NCBI GenBank assembly: GCA_028753945.1
Contig: JAPNXP010000014.1
Span: 4,650,001 to 4,714,000, forward strand
Length of the DNA: 64,000 nt
DNA from: Hexactinellida sp. DTS-2022
Taxonomy: Eukaryota; Porifera; Hexactinellida
Direction: 5' to 3'
Below are positions 60,901 through 63,609 of this stretch, in pieces (the stretch's first letter is position 1; each line of letters starts with the position of its first letter). The notes beneath the pieces were generated by a model. It had not been told where the DNA came from and did not search any database. It was given only the letters and a program-made list of their open reading frames with translations. Both the position numbers and the translations under genes were made by a program.

Positions 60901-61221
60901 CCATTGAAAAAACAAAAAGCTTTGTTTGGGACAACAAAAACATTGTTTGGAGGAACAAAAGAACCTGAGAGAAGTTTGGACCTAGAACTATTTGAGCGAT
61001 CTCCAGATTCTCCACCCTTCTACAGGGATGCTGGAAGCATGCAAATTATATCTGATGTCAAGCAAAACCCAGTCTATGGTGTTTCTAGTATAGGCTTTGA
61101 GAACAGCATAAATGAAACAAATCCTTATGCAACTGTGGATGAAGTTATGATGAATCCTATTTATGCAGAGATTCGTGAAGCAATGCCTGATCAACACGAG
61201 GATGTGTATGAAAATAATTAA
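138..61221 (+). CDS. Multi-SRCR, six-Ig adhesion GPCR gene (24 exons, overall model)
   Basis: Predicted cell-surface receptor of the adhesion GPCR family (class B2). Exons, all seen directly: 138-210; A1 18994-19311; B1 19765-20076; A2 34909-35211; B2 35669-35980; A3 36270-36587; B3 41070-41381; A4 41671-41988; B4 42451-42762; A5 43052-43369; B5 43824-44135; A6 44425-44742; B6 45197-45508; A7 45798-46115; B7 52347-52658; A8 52948-53265; B8 53728-54039; A9 54998-55315; 56181-58066; 58483-58770; 58923-59045; 59121-59619; 59955-60584; 60797-61221. The sum is 9267 nt, divisible by three, and the phases agree at every junction. Approximate residues: signal 1-24, SRCR 25-1805, Ig 1806-2330, stalk and GAIN to 2618, seven TMs 2630-2890, tail to 3088. 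That family is self-cleaved at the GPS into an adhesive ectodomain and a 7TM part. Linking exon 1 and all 17 SRCR exons into one transcript is inference; an internal promoter, a second gene or an assembly duplication is possible. Confidence 0.8.
316..1103. mobile_element. hAT-like MITE, 788 bp
   Basis: Starts CAGGGCCGTCGAGAG and ends with its exact reverse complement, a 15-bp terminal inverted repeat. The flanks 308-315 (TATATCCT) and 1104-1111 (TATATCGT) match at 7 of 8 bases, an 8-bp target duplication typical of hAT elements, as is the CAGGG start. The ends are very GC-rich. An inner pair (CATCCAGG near 638, CCTGGATG near 797) may mark a second, nested insertion. No coding capacity. Confidence 0.75.
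1196..1918. mobile_element. GC-hairpin element, copy 1 (with extra degenerate end)
   Basis: Two copies of an element end reading GAGCCCTTCGGTCTCGGTCG occur at about 1199 and 1429; the first is degraded. The second continues through hairpins with TTC loops (GTCGC-TTC-GCGAC near 1446 and 1485, GGCCGC-TTC-GCGGCC near 1530). The body runs to about 1918 (GGTTACATTTTT), matching related sequence at 16438-17415, 21335-22566, 40386-40979 and 51663-52256. No open reading frame of interest. Confidence 0.6.
1915..3660. mobile_element. 1.7-kb inverted-repeat element with internal satellite
   Basis: The left arm begins TTGCCTGGCTCAGATTAAAT. Its reverse complement ends at about 3657, and the arms can be followed for several hundred bases (shared features: TGACGTCA sites, GGGCGAATCG, TTTCAGCTTTCTAGGACTC). 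A smaller palindrome around a (CA)n tract fills 2745-2990; its centre near 2860-2898 is a 15-bp-stem hairpin (TTTTAATATACAGAT). The right half reappears inverted at 33926-34400, and a truncated relative lies at 36655-36930. Short ORFs on both strands at 2747-2987 mirror each other and reflect the palindrome. Confidence 0.65.
2050..2545. repeat. CAAAT pentanucleotide satellite
   Basis: Runs of TCAAA/TTTGA repeats switch strand several times (TCAAATCAAATCAAATC on one strand, ATTTGAAAATGATTTGAAA further on), giving an AT-rich, fold-back-prone tract inside the left arm of the inverted-repeat element. The right arm lacks it, so it was inserted or expanded after the element formed. Confidence 0.75.
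7286..7450. mobile_element. hAT-like MITE, 165 bp, GC-rich
   Basis: Begins CAGTGGCGGTCCCAGGGG and ends CGACCGCCCCTG. The flanks CGTAACAT (7278-7285) and CGTATCAT (7451-7458) agree at 7 of 8 positions, an 8-bp target duplication. It splits an arm of the hairpin-unit repeat, whose uninterrupted form is seen at other copies. Internal CCGGGGCAAATGCCCCGG is itself palindromic. Confidence 0.75.
8340..8776. mobile_element. 437-bp foldback MITE nested in a hairpin core
   Basis: Interrupts hairpin core 5. It starts CTGTTGTATGACAGTT and ends AACTGTCATACAACAG; the two arms are near-complementary for about 150 bases (the CTATAAGTTGAGGAAGTCAT segment occurs in both). The sequence CATGACAGTTTAACTACC recurs several times within the arms. 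The target duplication is unclear, 2-3 bases at most. Confidence 0.7.
15868..16437 (+). repeat. Tandem array of nine palindromic mini-repeats
   Basis: Nine units of about 60 bp. Each has a variable lead (CCAAAGCACTAAGATTAG or GGCAGTGATTCCAATAC), then CTGGGCCACTATACTATAG, TATAGTCGGCACAG and a TAATAA run of variable length. ACTATACTATAGTATAGT is a perfect 18-bp palindrome. The unit occurs singly or in small groups elsewhere (4727-4790, 27767-27945, 29161-29740, 39013-39068, 40265-40385, 48541-48596, 50290-50345, 51542-51662, 63866-63927). The long ORF through this array is only the repeat translated. Confidence 0.85.
16438..17415. mobile_element. GC-hairpin element, copy 2
   Basis: Runs from AATGTAACC next to the mini-repeat array to a GAGCCTTTCGGTCTCGGTCG end (inverted). 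The centre, near 16920-16990, is a long hairpin: CATAATAATGGTTTAA on each side of AATAAGACCGC-GAA-GCGGTCTTATT. Near 17290-17395 come the GGCCGC/GCGGCC-type and GTCGC/GCGAC-type hairpins with TTC or GAA loops. No protein-coding signal; the 77-codon ORF at 17315 lies in this repeat DNA. Confidence 0.65.
17621..17960. repeat. 140-bp tandem repeat, about 2.4 copies
   Basis: Units start at about 17621, 17761 and 17901 with GTATGCTGAACACGAAT (or close variants) and include ATTTATTGTTGTTGTTT and GAGGCTAACTTTCAA. Noncoding. Confidence 0.75.
17961..18993. other. Distal part of intron 1
   Basis: A degraded GC-hairpin end (CGACCGAGACCGAAGG) lies near 18080. From 18110 to 18993 I see no known repeat or exon. 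The 75- and 69-codon minus-strand ORFs (18266, 18465) lack family features. The stretch closes with the A1 acceptor region. Confidence 0.4.
18994..19311 (+). CDS. Exon A1: SRCR domain, type A
   Basis: A complete SRCR domain in one exon of 106 codons. It reads GDIRLSDGNQGLVEFYNNGW, then YVCHDHW, ADVACRRLGF, LDDVQCTGSE, LLECTHN, PNCYNNN and FITC. These are the hallmark SRCR landmarks with six cysteines, as in group A domains. SRCR domains bind extracellular ligands, glycans or other domains. The acceptor is CTCAG ending at 18993 (phase 1, GT completes the codon). An upstream CAG at 18986-18988 could also act, but only with the alternative donor of exon 1. The donor GTAAGT follows TCG-G. A1 differs from the others at NQNHPFGNT and PPLEN, and with A2 keeps NNGW where A3-A9 have NNRW. 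Confidence 0.9.
19765..20076 (+). CDS. Exon B1: SRCR domain, type B
   Basis: A 104-codon diverged SRCR domain: YQEVRYFTNGQWHYLC, EAHLLCNQPGYFG, AYDINCQGNEDSLCDC, HTC and AAVEC. Compared with type A it has two more cysteines, one at the entry (GCES) and one where SRCR domains usually have the aromatic of the LxxC motif (SLCDC). These two could form an extra disulfide (inference). There are four N-glycosylation sequons (NRS, NIT, NET, NIT). The acceptor is TTAG ending at 19764; AG completes a GAG codon started in A1. The donor is GTGATT rather than GTAATT as in the other B copies, so it is the weakest B donor. It is unique in HLL for YLL. Confidence 0.85.
20453..20870. mobile_element. Harbinger-like MITE, 418 bp
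   Basis: Starts TGGGCAATATGA and ends TCATATTGCCCA, flanked by TTA on both sides (20450-20452, 20871-20873), as in PIF/Harbinger insertions. The arms are complementary over roughly 180 bases (AAGGAGACATCTTGCAAAAT against ATTTTGCAAGATGTCTCCTT). It is rich in GCATATTGC and GCATTATGC motifs. No transposase. Confidence 0.65.
21335..22566. mobile_element. GC-hairpin element, copy 3, with nested MITE
   Basis: Begins ACGAGCCCTTCGGTCTCGGT at about 21337. It has the TTC-loop hairpins (GTCGC/GCGAC near 21355, GGCCGC/GCGGCC near 21445) and the central hairpin near 22120-22200, here with GACTGCTTCGCGGTC, less symmetrical than copy 2. It ends in the segment ACATCACGAATAGAAAT shared with 1787. A 60-codon ORF at 22306 is repeat sequence. 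Confidence 0.6.
21521..21835. mobile_element. TA-flanked MITE, 315 bp (mariner-like)
   Basis: CAGTACACCCTCGCTAATCC opens it and the reverse complement closes it, a perfect inverted repeat of 24 bp. TA flanks both ends (21519-21520, 21836-21837), as in Tc1/mariner insertions. The surrounding element can be read without it at 40840. CTAATCCGAAC occurs repeatedly inside. Confidence 0.75.
22567..29160. repeat. Hairpin-unit array 2
   Basis: Six hairpin cores, all in one orientation: 22575-22692, 23814-23932, 25215-25333, 26064-26182, 26905-27021 and 27948-28066. Spacing is 836-853 bp where the short arm type is used on both sides and 1.05-1.4 kb otherwise. Three mini-repeats (27767-27945) lie directly before the sixth core. 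Poly-A tracts (for example 25197-25216) precede some cores. No exon is recognisable. Confidence 0.8.
29161..29740. mobile_element. Foldback structure of opposed mini-repeat arrays
   Basis: Three mini-repeats on the plus strand (29161-29355) and four on the minus strand (29473-29740) enclose about 115 bases (ATAAACTGATGGAAGCCAAA to GGTTACATTTTT). That core matches the end of the GC-hairpin element at 1795-1912. One inverted unit has a longer palindrome (an extra ACTAT). Foldback transposons have this plan of tandem repeats as long inverted arms. A fragment of a hairpin-unit arm, inverted, follows to about 29835. Confidence 0.55.
29836..30910. other. Intronic stretch with a direct repeat around a MITE
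   Basis: Unassigned AT-rich DNA. A direct repeat of about 115 bases (CAATGGATTAATGAG... GTGATAGGGGG... GGAAATATA) lies at 30414-30530 and 30793-30910. The minus-strand ORF of 63 codons at 29837 shows no family features. Confidence 0.45.
30564..30752. mobile_element. TA-flanked MITE, 189 bp
   Basis: CAGTGGAGTT at the start, AACTCCACTG at the end, TA on both sides. Internal GTTGCTAATA/GCTAATAAAGCAA repeats and an (AT)n tract. It lies between the two direct-repeat copies of this region. Confidence 0.6.
32801..32899. mobile_element. TA-flanked MITE, about 99 bp
   Basis: CAGGTAAAACTCCC opens it and GGGAGGTTTACCTG closes it. TA flanks both ends, and other copies of the host repeat show the uninserted sequence GATTATATTTACTTC. 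A second, left-truncated copy with the same GAGAAGCGGCAC and CATTCTCCCGATG motifs is at about 33075-33160. Confidence 0.7.
33309..33497. mobile_element. GC-rich inverted-repeat insertion, 189 bp
   Basis: ATAGGCGTCGGA and TCCGACGCCTAT form 12-bp inverted ends around extremely GC-rich DNA (CCGGCCACCCGGCATGGGCC, GGCCCGGGCGGCCCGAAGG) inside an AT-rich repeat. It splits the host GGCACGTGCC. Composition differs strongly from its surroundings. No ORF. The family is not recognised. Confidence 0.6.
33926..34400. mobile_element. Half copy of the inverted-repeat element
   Basis: Starts near TTGCCTGGATCAGATTAAAT and follows, as reverse complement, the right arm at about 3155-3660, including GTTTATGACGTCATAATCCC, a (CA)n tract and GATTGTGACACAGTTAATTA. 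It is truncated relative to the full copy. Confidence 0.65.
34486..34603 (-). repeat. Isolated inverted hairpin core
   Basis: One hairpin core in reverse orientation, about 305 bases before exon A2. Its left arm has ACAGACAGCATG in place of GCCGACAGCATG, so the stem is slightly degraded. Confidence 0.75.
34909..35211 (+). CDS. Exon A2: SRCR type A with a shifted acceptor
   Basis: The usual acceptor (CCAGCTCAG) has mutated to CCAACTCTG, so it cannot be used. The next AG, CATCTTTTAG at 34899-34908 after a T-rich run, leaves TA to complete the codon and keeps phase 1. The exon is therefore 303 nt instead of 318, losing five codons before the domain core, without a frameshift. The domain itself is intact (IRLNDRNQGLVEFYNNGW to FITC), with HPLSNT. 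The donor is GTAAGT. The lost residues precede the first SRCR strand. Confidence 0.8.
35669..35980 (+). CDS. Exon B2: SRCR type B
   Basis: Intact 104-codon domain with eight cysteines. Copy-specific features are SESYQE for SDSYQE, ITEHTC and DSFPIYAYDIN. The acceptor CCTATAG gives GG, so the junction codon is Gly and the next residue is Ser (SCES). The donor is GTAATT. It lies 457 bases after A2 and 289 before A3. Confidence 0.9.
36093..36175. repeat. Diverged mini-repeat plus small inverted repeat in B-A intron
   Basis: CTGGCCTACTGCATAGTAG followed by TCGGCAGCGTAATA is a diverged form of the mini-repeat CTGGGCCACTATAC... TCGGCACAGTAATA. Next to it ACCAATCCAC and GTGGATTGGT form a second small hairpin. 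The pair recurs in the other B-A introns (for example 41494, 42874, 44247, 45620, 52770; first part only at 20190 and after B8). Confidence 0.55.
36270..36587 (+). CDS. Exon A3: SRCR type A
   Basis: Intact 106-codon domain with the full CTCAG acceptor and GTAAGT donor. It begins the NNRW class (Gly to Arg against A1 and A2), with SERNQGLLEF, HPFSNT and FIACES. It is nearly identical to A7, its partner in the large duplication. The following intron is 4.5 kb because of inserted repeats. Confidence 0.92.
36588..41069. other. A3-B3 intron, expanded by repeats
   Basis: The ancestral A-B intron is visible at 36588-36755 and from about 41030; repeats replace the middle. In order: relative of the inverted-repeat element (36755-36950), segment shared with 16600-16800 and 22270-22500 (37100-37320), hairpin cores 37329-37443, 38172-38290 and 39076-39192 with arms, mini-repeats (39013, 40265-40385), and a GC-hairpin element fragment (40386-40979, central hairpin near 40500-40565). 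ORFs here are repeat read-throughs. Confidence 0.8.
41070..41381 (+). CDS. Exon B3: SRCR type B
   Basis: Intact domain. Variant set is DNFPIYGYDIK, ITEHTC, AISAVEC. The acceptor CCTTAG gives GG, so the junction is Gly-Gly-Cys. It lies less than 100 bases after a GC-hairpin element end. The longer ORF starting at 40913 runs from that transposon into the exon and is not the real start. Confidence 0.9.
41671..41988 (+). CDS. Exon A4: SRCR type A
   Basis: Intact domain with HPFSNT. The only copy with FITCGS, where others have a Glu after the last cysteine. The pair with B3 matches A8/B7 at an offset of 11277 bases. Confidence 0.92.
42451..42762 (+). CDS. Exon B4: SRCR type B, mosaic
   Basis: Intact domain combining the DNFPIYGYDIK block of B3/B7 with ITQHTC and AIAAVEC, the residues of B1/B8. 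Its duplication partner B8 instead has DSFPIYAYDIN, so a short tract was exchanged after or around the duplication. The acceptor is CCTATAG as in B2 and B8. Confidence 0.9.
43052..43369 (+). CDS. Exon A5: SRCR type A
   Basis: Intact domain with HPLSNT and FVTCES (Val is shared only with A6). The following 454-base intron is of the same subtype as that after A1 and A6 and carries the 73-codon chance ORF starting MANKYDNN. Confidence 0.92.
43824..44135 (+). CDS. Exon B5: SRCR type B
   Basis: Intact domain with DSFPIYAYDIN, ITEHTC, AIAAVEC. Protein-identical to B6. The acceptor TTAG gives AG, Glu at the junction, like B1 and B6. Confidence 0.92.
44425..44742 (+). CDS. Exon A6: SRCR type A
   Basis: Intact domain, unique HPLSYT, with FVTCES. 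The B5-A6 pair repeats as B6-A7 at a 1373-base offset. Confidence 0.92.
45197..45508 (+). CDS. Exon B6: SRCR type B
   Basis: Same protein sequence as B5, 1373 bases downstream. At the position equivalent to B2 in the second large-duplication copy, but with SDSYQE and a TTAG acceptor. Confidence 0.92.
45798..46115 (+). CDS. Exon A7: SRCR type A
   Basis: Intact domain, HPFSNT and FIACES, the same as A3 (offset 9528). As with A3, the downstream intron is inflated by repeats, here to 6.2 kb. Confidence 0.92.
46116..52346. other. A7-B7 intron: second copy of the repeat block, further duplicated
   Basis: Follows the A3-B3 intron in order and almost base for base. Offset is 9528 up to about 48.7 kb and 11277 afterwards. 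The 1749-base difference is an internal tandem duplication. Hairpin cores lie at 46857-46971, 47700-47818, 48604-48720 (hybrid), 49449-49567 and 50353-50469. Mini-repeats are at 48541, 50290 and 51542-51662; a GC-hairpin fragment is at 51663-52256. No exon. Confidence 0.85.
46950..50445. repeat. 1749-bp tandem duplication with hybrid hairpin junction
   Basis: The segment from about 46950 to 48699 is repeated directly after itself to about 50448. The hairpin core at the junction (48604-48720) has its left part like the core at 50353 (TAGTGCATCC, GTGATTTATTG) and its right part like the core at 46857 (GTCGCACAGGC, TTTTTTACGCAAAG). Confidence 0.85.
52347..52658 (+). CDS. Exon B7: SRCR type B
   Basis: Intact, identical in protein to B3 (DNFPIYGYDIK, ITEHTC, AISAVEC), with the same GG-type acceptor and the same upstream transposon fragment, so the duplication carried exon and flank together. 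Confidence 0.9.
52948..53265 (+). CDS. Exon A8: SRCR type A
   Basis: Intact domain with HPFSNT and FITCES. Partner of A4 but with Glu where A4 has Gly after the last cysteine. Confidence 0.92.
53728..54039 (+). CDS. Exon B8: SRCR type B
   Basis: Intact domain with DSFPIYAYDIN and ITQHTC. The last type B exon. Its downstream intron is 958 bases instead of 289 because of a foldback insertion. Confidence 0.92.
54195..54962. mobile_element. 768-bp inverted-repeat element in the B8-A9 intron
   Basis: AAGGGGAACACTTGGTGAAT at the start and its near reverse complement (ATTCACCAAGTG... CCCCTT) at the end. The inside is very AT-rich with poly-A and poly-T runs, and an inner inverted pair (TAGATGTAGGAAA near 54563, TTTCCTACATCTA near 54700). 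About 125 bases of normal intron (ACCAATCCAC to CATGC) are missing at the site, so insertion came with a deletion. No clear target duplication. Chance minus-strand ORF at 54589. Confidence 0.6.
54998..55315 (+). CDS. Exon A9: last SRCR, joins the Ig region
   Basis: Intact type A domain with HPFSNT and FITCEL. The end differs from the other copies: GAA-TTG-A then GTAAGT, so Ser is replaced by Leu and the split codon becomes AAA (Lys) with the AA at the start of the Ig exon. The phase is still 1. ORF extension past the donor to 55389 is intron. Confidence 0.9.
55316..56180. other. Intron between SRCR and Ig exons
   Basis: 865 bases. It holds a MITE (55395-55648) and a perfect small hairpin (GGTTTTGTGTTAT near 55672 with its complement to 55706). 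From about 55720 to 56165 nothing is recognisable. It ends in TTTTAATTATAG. Confidence 0.6.
55395..55648. mobile_element. 254-bp MITE
   Basis: GTTATAGCAGAGTTCAACAG and its exact reverse complement at the other end, extending to 26 matching bases (through TATTTA). If the termini are taken as GCAGAG/CTCTGC, TA flanks both sides, as in mariner-like elements. Confidence 0.6.
56181..58066 (+). CDS. Exon 19: six Ig domains and start of the stalk
   Basis: One 1886-nt exon. The acceptor TTATAG supplies AA in phase 1; the donor GTGAGT after ACA is phase 0. Six I-set-like Ig domains follow each other: each has a Cys in (F/I)EC(I/Q)A or VCQA, YWT(Q/R)N as the core Trp strand and FYC(V/I)A or FQCVA before the second Cys. 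Repeat starts (VITSP) lie at 56453, 56714, 56975, 57236 and 57500, that is 87 codons each, with one extra codon before the sixth. Domains 2-5 are nearly identical; 1 and 6 are divergent. Sequons (NIS, NAT, NES) recur. After about 57750 the sequence becomes an Asn/Thr-rich stalk (NKTNGTFSNETTTTVTNLL) leading into GAIN. The earlier part before 56234 is coding even though no ATG occurs there. Confidence 0.9.
58483..58770 (+). CDS. Exon 20: GAIN domain, part 1
   Basis: 96 codons, phase 0 to phase 0, acceptor ATCTTCAG and donor GTAAGC. It reads EANEGSVGSVSKALTIALRT, then EIFSSRLNEELL, ESITIVVEVVEI and SVSLSISS-like strands: a helical start followed by beta strands, as in GAIN subdomains A and B. 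In the adhesion GPCR family the GAIN fold catalyses self-cleavage and holds the fragments together. Assignment is by position and strand pattern, since GAIN sequences diverge strongly. Confidence 0.75.
58923..59045 (+). CDS. Exon 21: GAIN domain, part 2
   Basis: 41 codons, phase 0 on both sides, acceptor TCCTATAG and donor GTAATT: IATSFIKRIDKPLG, then ASDILTTSIVGRKGKINLAEE. The SILTTSIV-type strand before the GPS fits GAIN subdomain B (in many family members a conserved region of the form nsvv.asi). Too short to find as an ORF on length. The open frame of exactly 123 nt between good splice sites and matching phases support it. Confidence 0.8.
59121..59619 (+). CDS. Exon 22: GPS cleavage motif and TM1-TM3
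   Basis: Starts VSFEFEITTSPGF and contains the GPS: SVCVYLEETSW, AVCNSTHL-TSFAVLV. The His-Leu-Thr triad is present, so cleavage would fall between Leu and Thr at 59261/59262 and the tethered agonist would be TSFAVLVTPYEAV. Two of the four usual GPS cysteines are absent (GL for GC, and Ser for the Cys two before His). TM1 is about SAFSYLLLGISFICLIISLI, TM2 IIYFNYCLAMLLAVGLFLF, and TM3 KVIAFAVHYAWLSVFTWTL with the conserved Cys before it (EIVC). The donor GTAAGT is phase 1, after TTT-G. Confidence 0.92.
59955..60584 (+). CDS. Exon 23: TM4-TM7 and proximal tail
   Basis: Acceptor TTTATAG. TM4 TVFGWVFPLVIPIITIIIT; extracellular loop 2 with RSKHCFLS, whose Cys pairs with that before TM3 in class B receptors; TM5 WAFIAPVLVIILINAVFLI (WAFIAPV and IN are class B2 signatures); TM6 VLTPVLGIPWIILILNVV; TM7 YVFIILNGLIGMIFLLVVVI followed by RNREVQALLK, the conserved cytoplasmic start of the tail. 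A Ser/Thr/Ala-rich segment (GTLSSSATASSTVAS) and a basic stretch follow. The donor GTAAGT after ACA-A is phase 1. The ORF running to 60664 goes into the intron. Confidence 0.93.
60797..61221 (+). CDS. Exon 24: cytoplasmic tail with tyrosine motifs
   Basis: Acceptor CCTTCTAG, AC completes an Asn codon. The exon includes 14 bases before the ATG at 60811. The tail is charged, with a repeated ALFGTTKTLFGGTK segment, and ends in a cluster of tyrosines: QNPVYGV (Tyr at 61075), TNPYATV (61126), MNPIYAEI (61161) and DVYENN (61207), stop at 61219. NPxY motifs bind PTB domains or endocytic adaptors, YAEI resembles Src-family SH2 sites and YEN resembles Grb2 SH2 sites; the binding partners are inference. 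A possible ATTAAA poly(A) signal is at 61376-61381. Confidence 0.9.
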
Positions 61222-61545
61222 GCATCTAAATATCGTAGTTTCCCCCTTATGAAAACATTGATTATATTTTTAAATAAGATTGAGATACTTTTGTTTGTGG
61301 TTTAGGCTAGTTCTCATAAGTGTGTTAAATGCTATTATTATTCAAGTACATAATTTTTTCGTGAAGTTTGTTTTAATTAAAAATCTTTATTATTATTACT
61401 ACTATTACTATTATAAGATTAGAAGTAAGCTGAGTGAGAGAATTTCCAGAGTTAAAGCGTACTCGAATGATAATTAAATTTACAATATATAGTATAATCT
61501 CATTAGTTTGACACCGGTTAAGCCCGTTAAGGTGATAGCCCCTTG
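61222..61545. other. Presumed 3' UTR and flank
   Basis: AT-rich, no canonical AATAAA. ATTAAA at 61376 and a TAT/TAC run at 61388-61415 are the only landmarks. No coding signal. Confidence 0.4.
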
Positions 61546-61550
61546 AAAAA

Positions 61551-61675
61551 AATCCAAAATTGCAGTTGTTCCGACAGCATGTTCCTGGGAAGCATTATCT
61601 TTTGGTGGCTACTGGCTAGTTAATTGATAGTGCCTCCAAAAGAACATGCTGTCAATACAGCTGCAATTTTTGATT
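61551..61675. repeat. Diverged hairpin core downstream of the gene
   Basis: AATCCAAAATTGCAGTTGTT to CTGCAATTTTTGATT, with both sides carrying the ACAGCATG/CATGCTGT form. The stem is imperfect (GGGAAGCATTATC), so this copy is older than those in the introns. It shows that the family is not confined to the gene. Confidence 0.7.
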
Positions 61676-63015
61676 ATTTTTTTCGCCATGTCATCATCGC
61701 TTCAAGTTGTTAAGACCAATTTGCCAAGTGGTGACGAGCTTCAAGGAACGATCGATCAATTTGAAGTTTGTTATTATTTTGAAAAATCTTTGAAATTTAT
61801 GATATTTTATTTATTACAAGCTGCTCTTCCGCGTTACGCGCTTCTTACAACTTGCACTCGGGCCTGCGGCCCTCTCTTGAATTTCAAACACATGCCTTTT
61901 CAAATAAAGTGCCGGTTGTATTTAATTACATACTCTTTTTTTATGCATGATTTTTATGCATGATTGACACTGGCGGCCACAGGGGGATGCAGTATACGCA
62001 CATGCGTATACAAATTTAACTGGGTAACTTTACCATTTCCTATTTTACTTGCAGCTCACTGTACTTCTCGCACACAATTTTTGTAATATTATACCCCAAC
62101 ATTGTGAATGCTGTGCTATCCCAACATTCACAATGTCCTAGGGTATTGCTTTGCATGCCAGTATCCACGCAGGTTGAAAATCTACCTGTGAAGCACAGCA
62201 CGATGGGCGACGAGCGACTCACGGGTCTTGCACTAATGCACGTGCAGCGAAATAACCCAATCGACATTGAGAGTGATAACTATACATTAATTTGATGTAT
62301 CTGGACATCGGCGAATTGCATTACTCTCAAACAAACAATAATTAAGACCACTGTAATCAGTTCCCCCTAAGCCAAGTTATGGCCCACATTCGGACAGCCT
62401 GGTGCCGGTTTCATCAACCGATAAATTTCAGAAAACGGCAATACTCCGGCTGGAGATACGACACTTTTTCAACACACAAATACAATATAATTCGGTATCA
62501 CGCAAAATCTCTAAAATGAGTGCCTTTACTAAGCTTACTCACTACCCGCACCTTCAAATTAAATAGGAAACCATTCCCCCATTCCAGTTAAATGGTCTTG
62601 CTTTCGATTTTGAGGGTTGCAAATACCTTATGGAAGTCATTTTGAGTGGCTGCAGAGTCGATTTGACCGCCGCTGGCAAGTCAATTCGGAGTTGTGCCGA
62701 ACACTGAAATGGCTAAGGGGTACGTAGACTGTAAAGTACAATCATGCTAATAATTAGTGCATTGTGTTATTTGTACAATTATATGGAATATTCTTTGCAA
62801 TTAAAATTTCATACAATAACAGCTTCAGTGAACATCTATTGAGTCTCGTTCTTATATAGCCCAAATGCGTCCAAATTGGGTTGAAATAGACCAAAATTCG
62901 GTAGGGATGCTCATTCCTTACAACAATGTGCGTATCATTTTTAGGGGTCTGTGGGCGCCTTTGAGACGAACAGATTTACCGTCCGGTAATGTTCGTATTA
63001 GTGAGGTTCTACTGT
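61676..63015. other. Unassigned downstream DNA
   Basis: A hairpin-unit arm remnant (CGCCATGTCATCATCGCTTC) directly follows the core. AACATTGTGAATG and CATTCACAATGT form a small hairpin near 62098-62135. GTTCGTATTAGTGAGG... TACTGTA near 62992-63016 resembles the end of the TA-flanked MITE at 21521. The ORFs at 61646, 62040, 62104 and 62865 show no family features. Confidence 0.4.
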
Positions 63016-63023
63016 ATACGTAT

Positions 63024-63588
63024 CAGGGTTGGGTTCAAGTACATTTGAAAGTACTTAAGTACAAGTACTACTACTTTTCAGATATTCAAGTACAATACAA
63101 GTACAAGTACAGGTAAACTTAAAGTACTTAAGTACAAGTACAAGTACAATGAAAAAATTAGGAAAATACTTAAGTACAAGTACAAGTACTTCCCAAGCTC
63201 TTATCATAAATCTCTCGTACTAATAGTAGAAATTGCTAAATACATAGTTTATATAGTATCATCCAAATCTATTTAATTGATTTAGCAGTAGTCCTTGACA
63301 CGAACACAATTCCTAATATACTAAGTATTAAGTAACACTACTTTATTTGAGATGGGATTTGAGGAACATCAATGATGTGTGTTGGAAATATATTGAATGA
63401 TAAAAAAGTCACGAGTAACAAGTACTCAAGTACAAGTGCAAGTACTTTAGAAAAATGAGGAAAGTAATTAAGTACAAGTACAAGTACAACGGAAAAATGG
63501 TGAAAGTACTTAAGTACAAGTACAAGTACTCAAAAAATGTACTTAATTACAGAAGTACTTAAGTAAATTGTACTTGAACCCAACCCTG
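63024..63588. mobile_element. hAT-like MITE built of GTAC repeats, 565 bp
   Basis: CAGGGTTGGGTTCAAGTACA at the start; TGTACTTGAACCCAACCCTG style inverted end. Perfect 8-bp target duplication ATACGTAT at 63016-63023 and 63589-63596. The arms are runs of AAGTACAAGTAC and ACTTAAGTAC, so it can fold almost anywhere on itself. The centre (63200-63400) is unrelated AT-rich sequence. Confidence 0.85.
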
Positions 63589-63609
63589 ATACGTATATAG
63601 TATGTATAT

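Noticed and set aside
4458..61963. Many 60-130-codon ORFs sharing PTACSxGGTINKPP, KGTCVGTGCNFGF or VPLVALYFGGGLLIVPP
   Set aside because: They are translations of the 120-bp hairpin and its arms in different frames and on both strands. They follow the repeat, not codon constraint, and lie in introns.
62040..62295. Overlapping 75- and 63-codon ORFs downstream of the gene
   Set aside because: Cysteine content caught the eye, but there is no signal peptide, splice structure or family motif, and a small hairpin explains part of the sequence.
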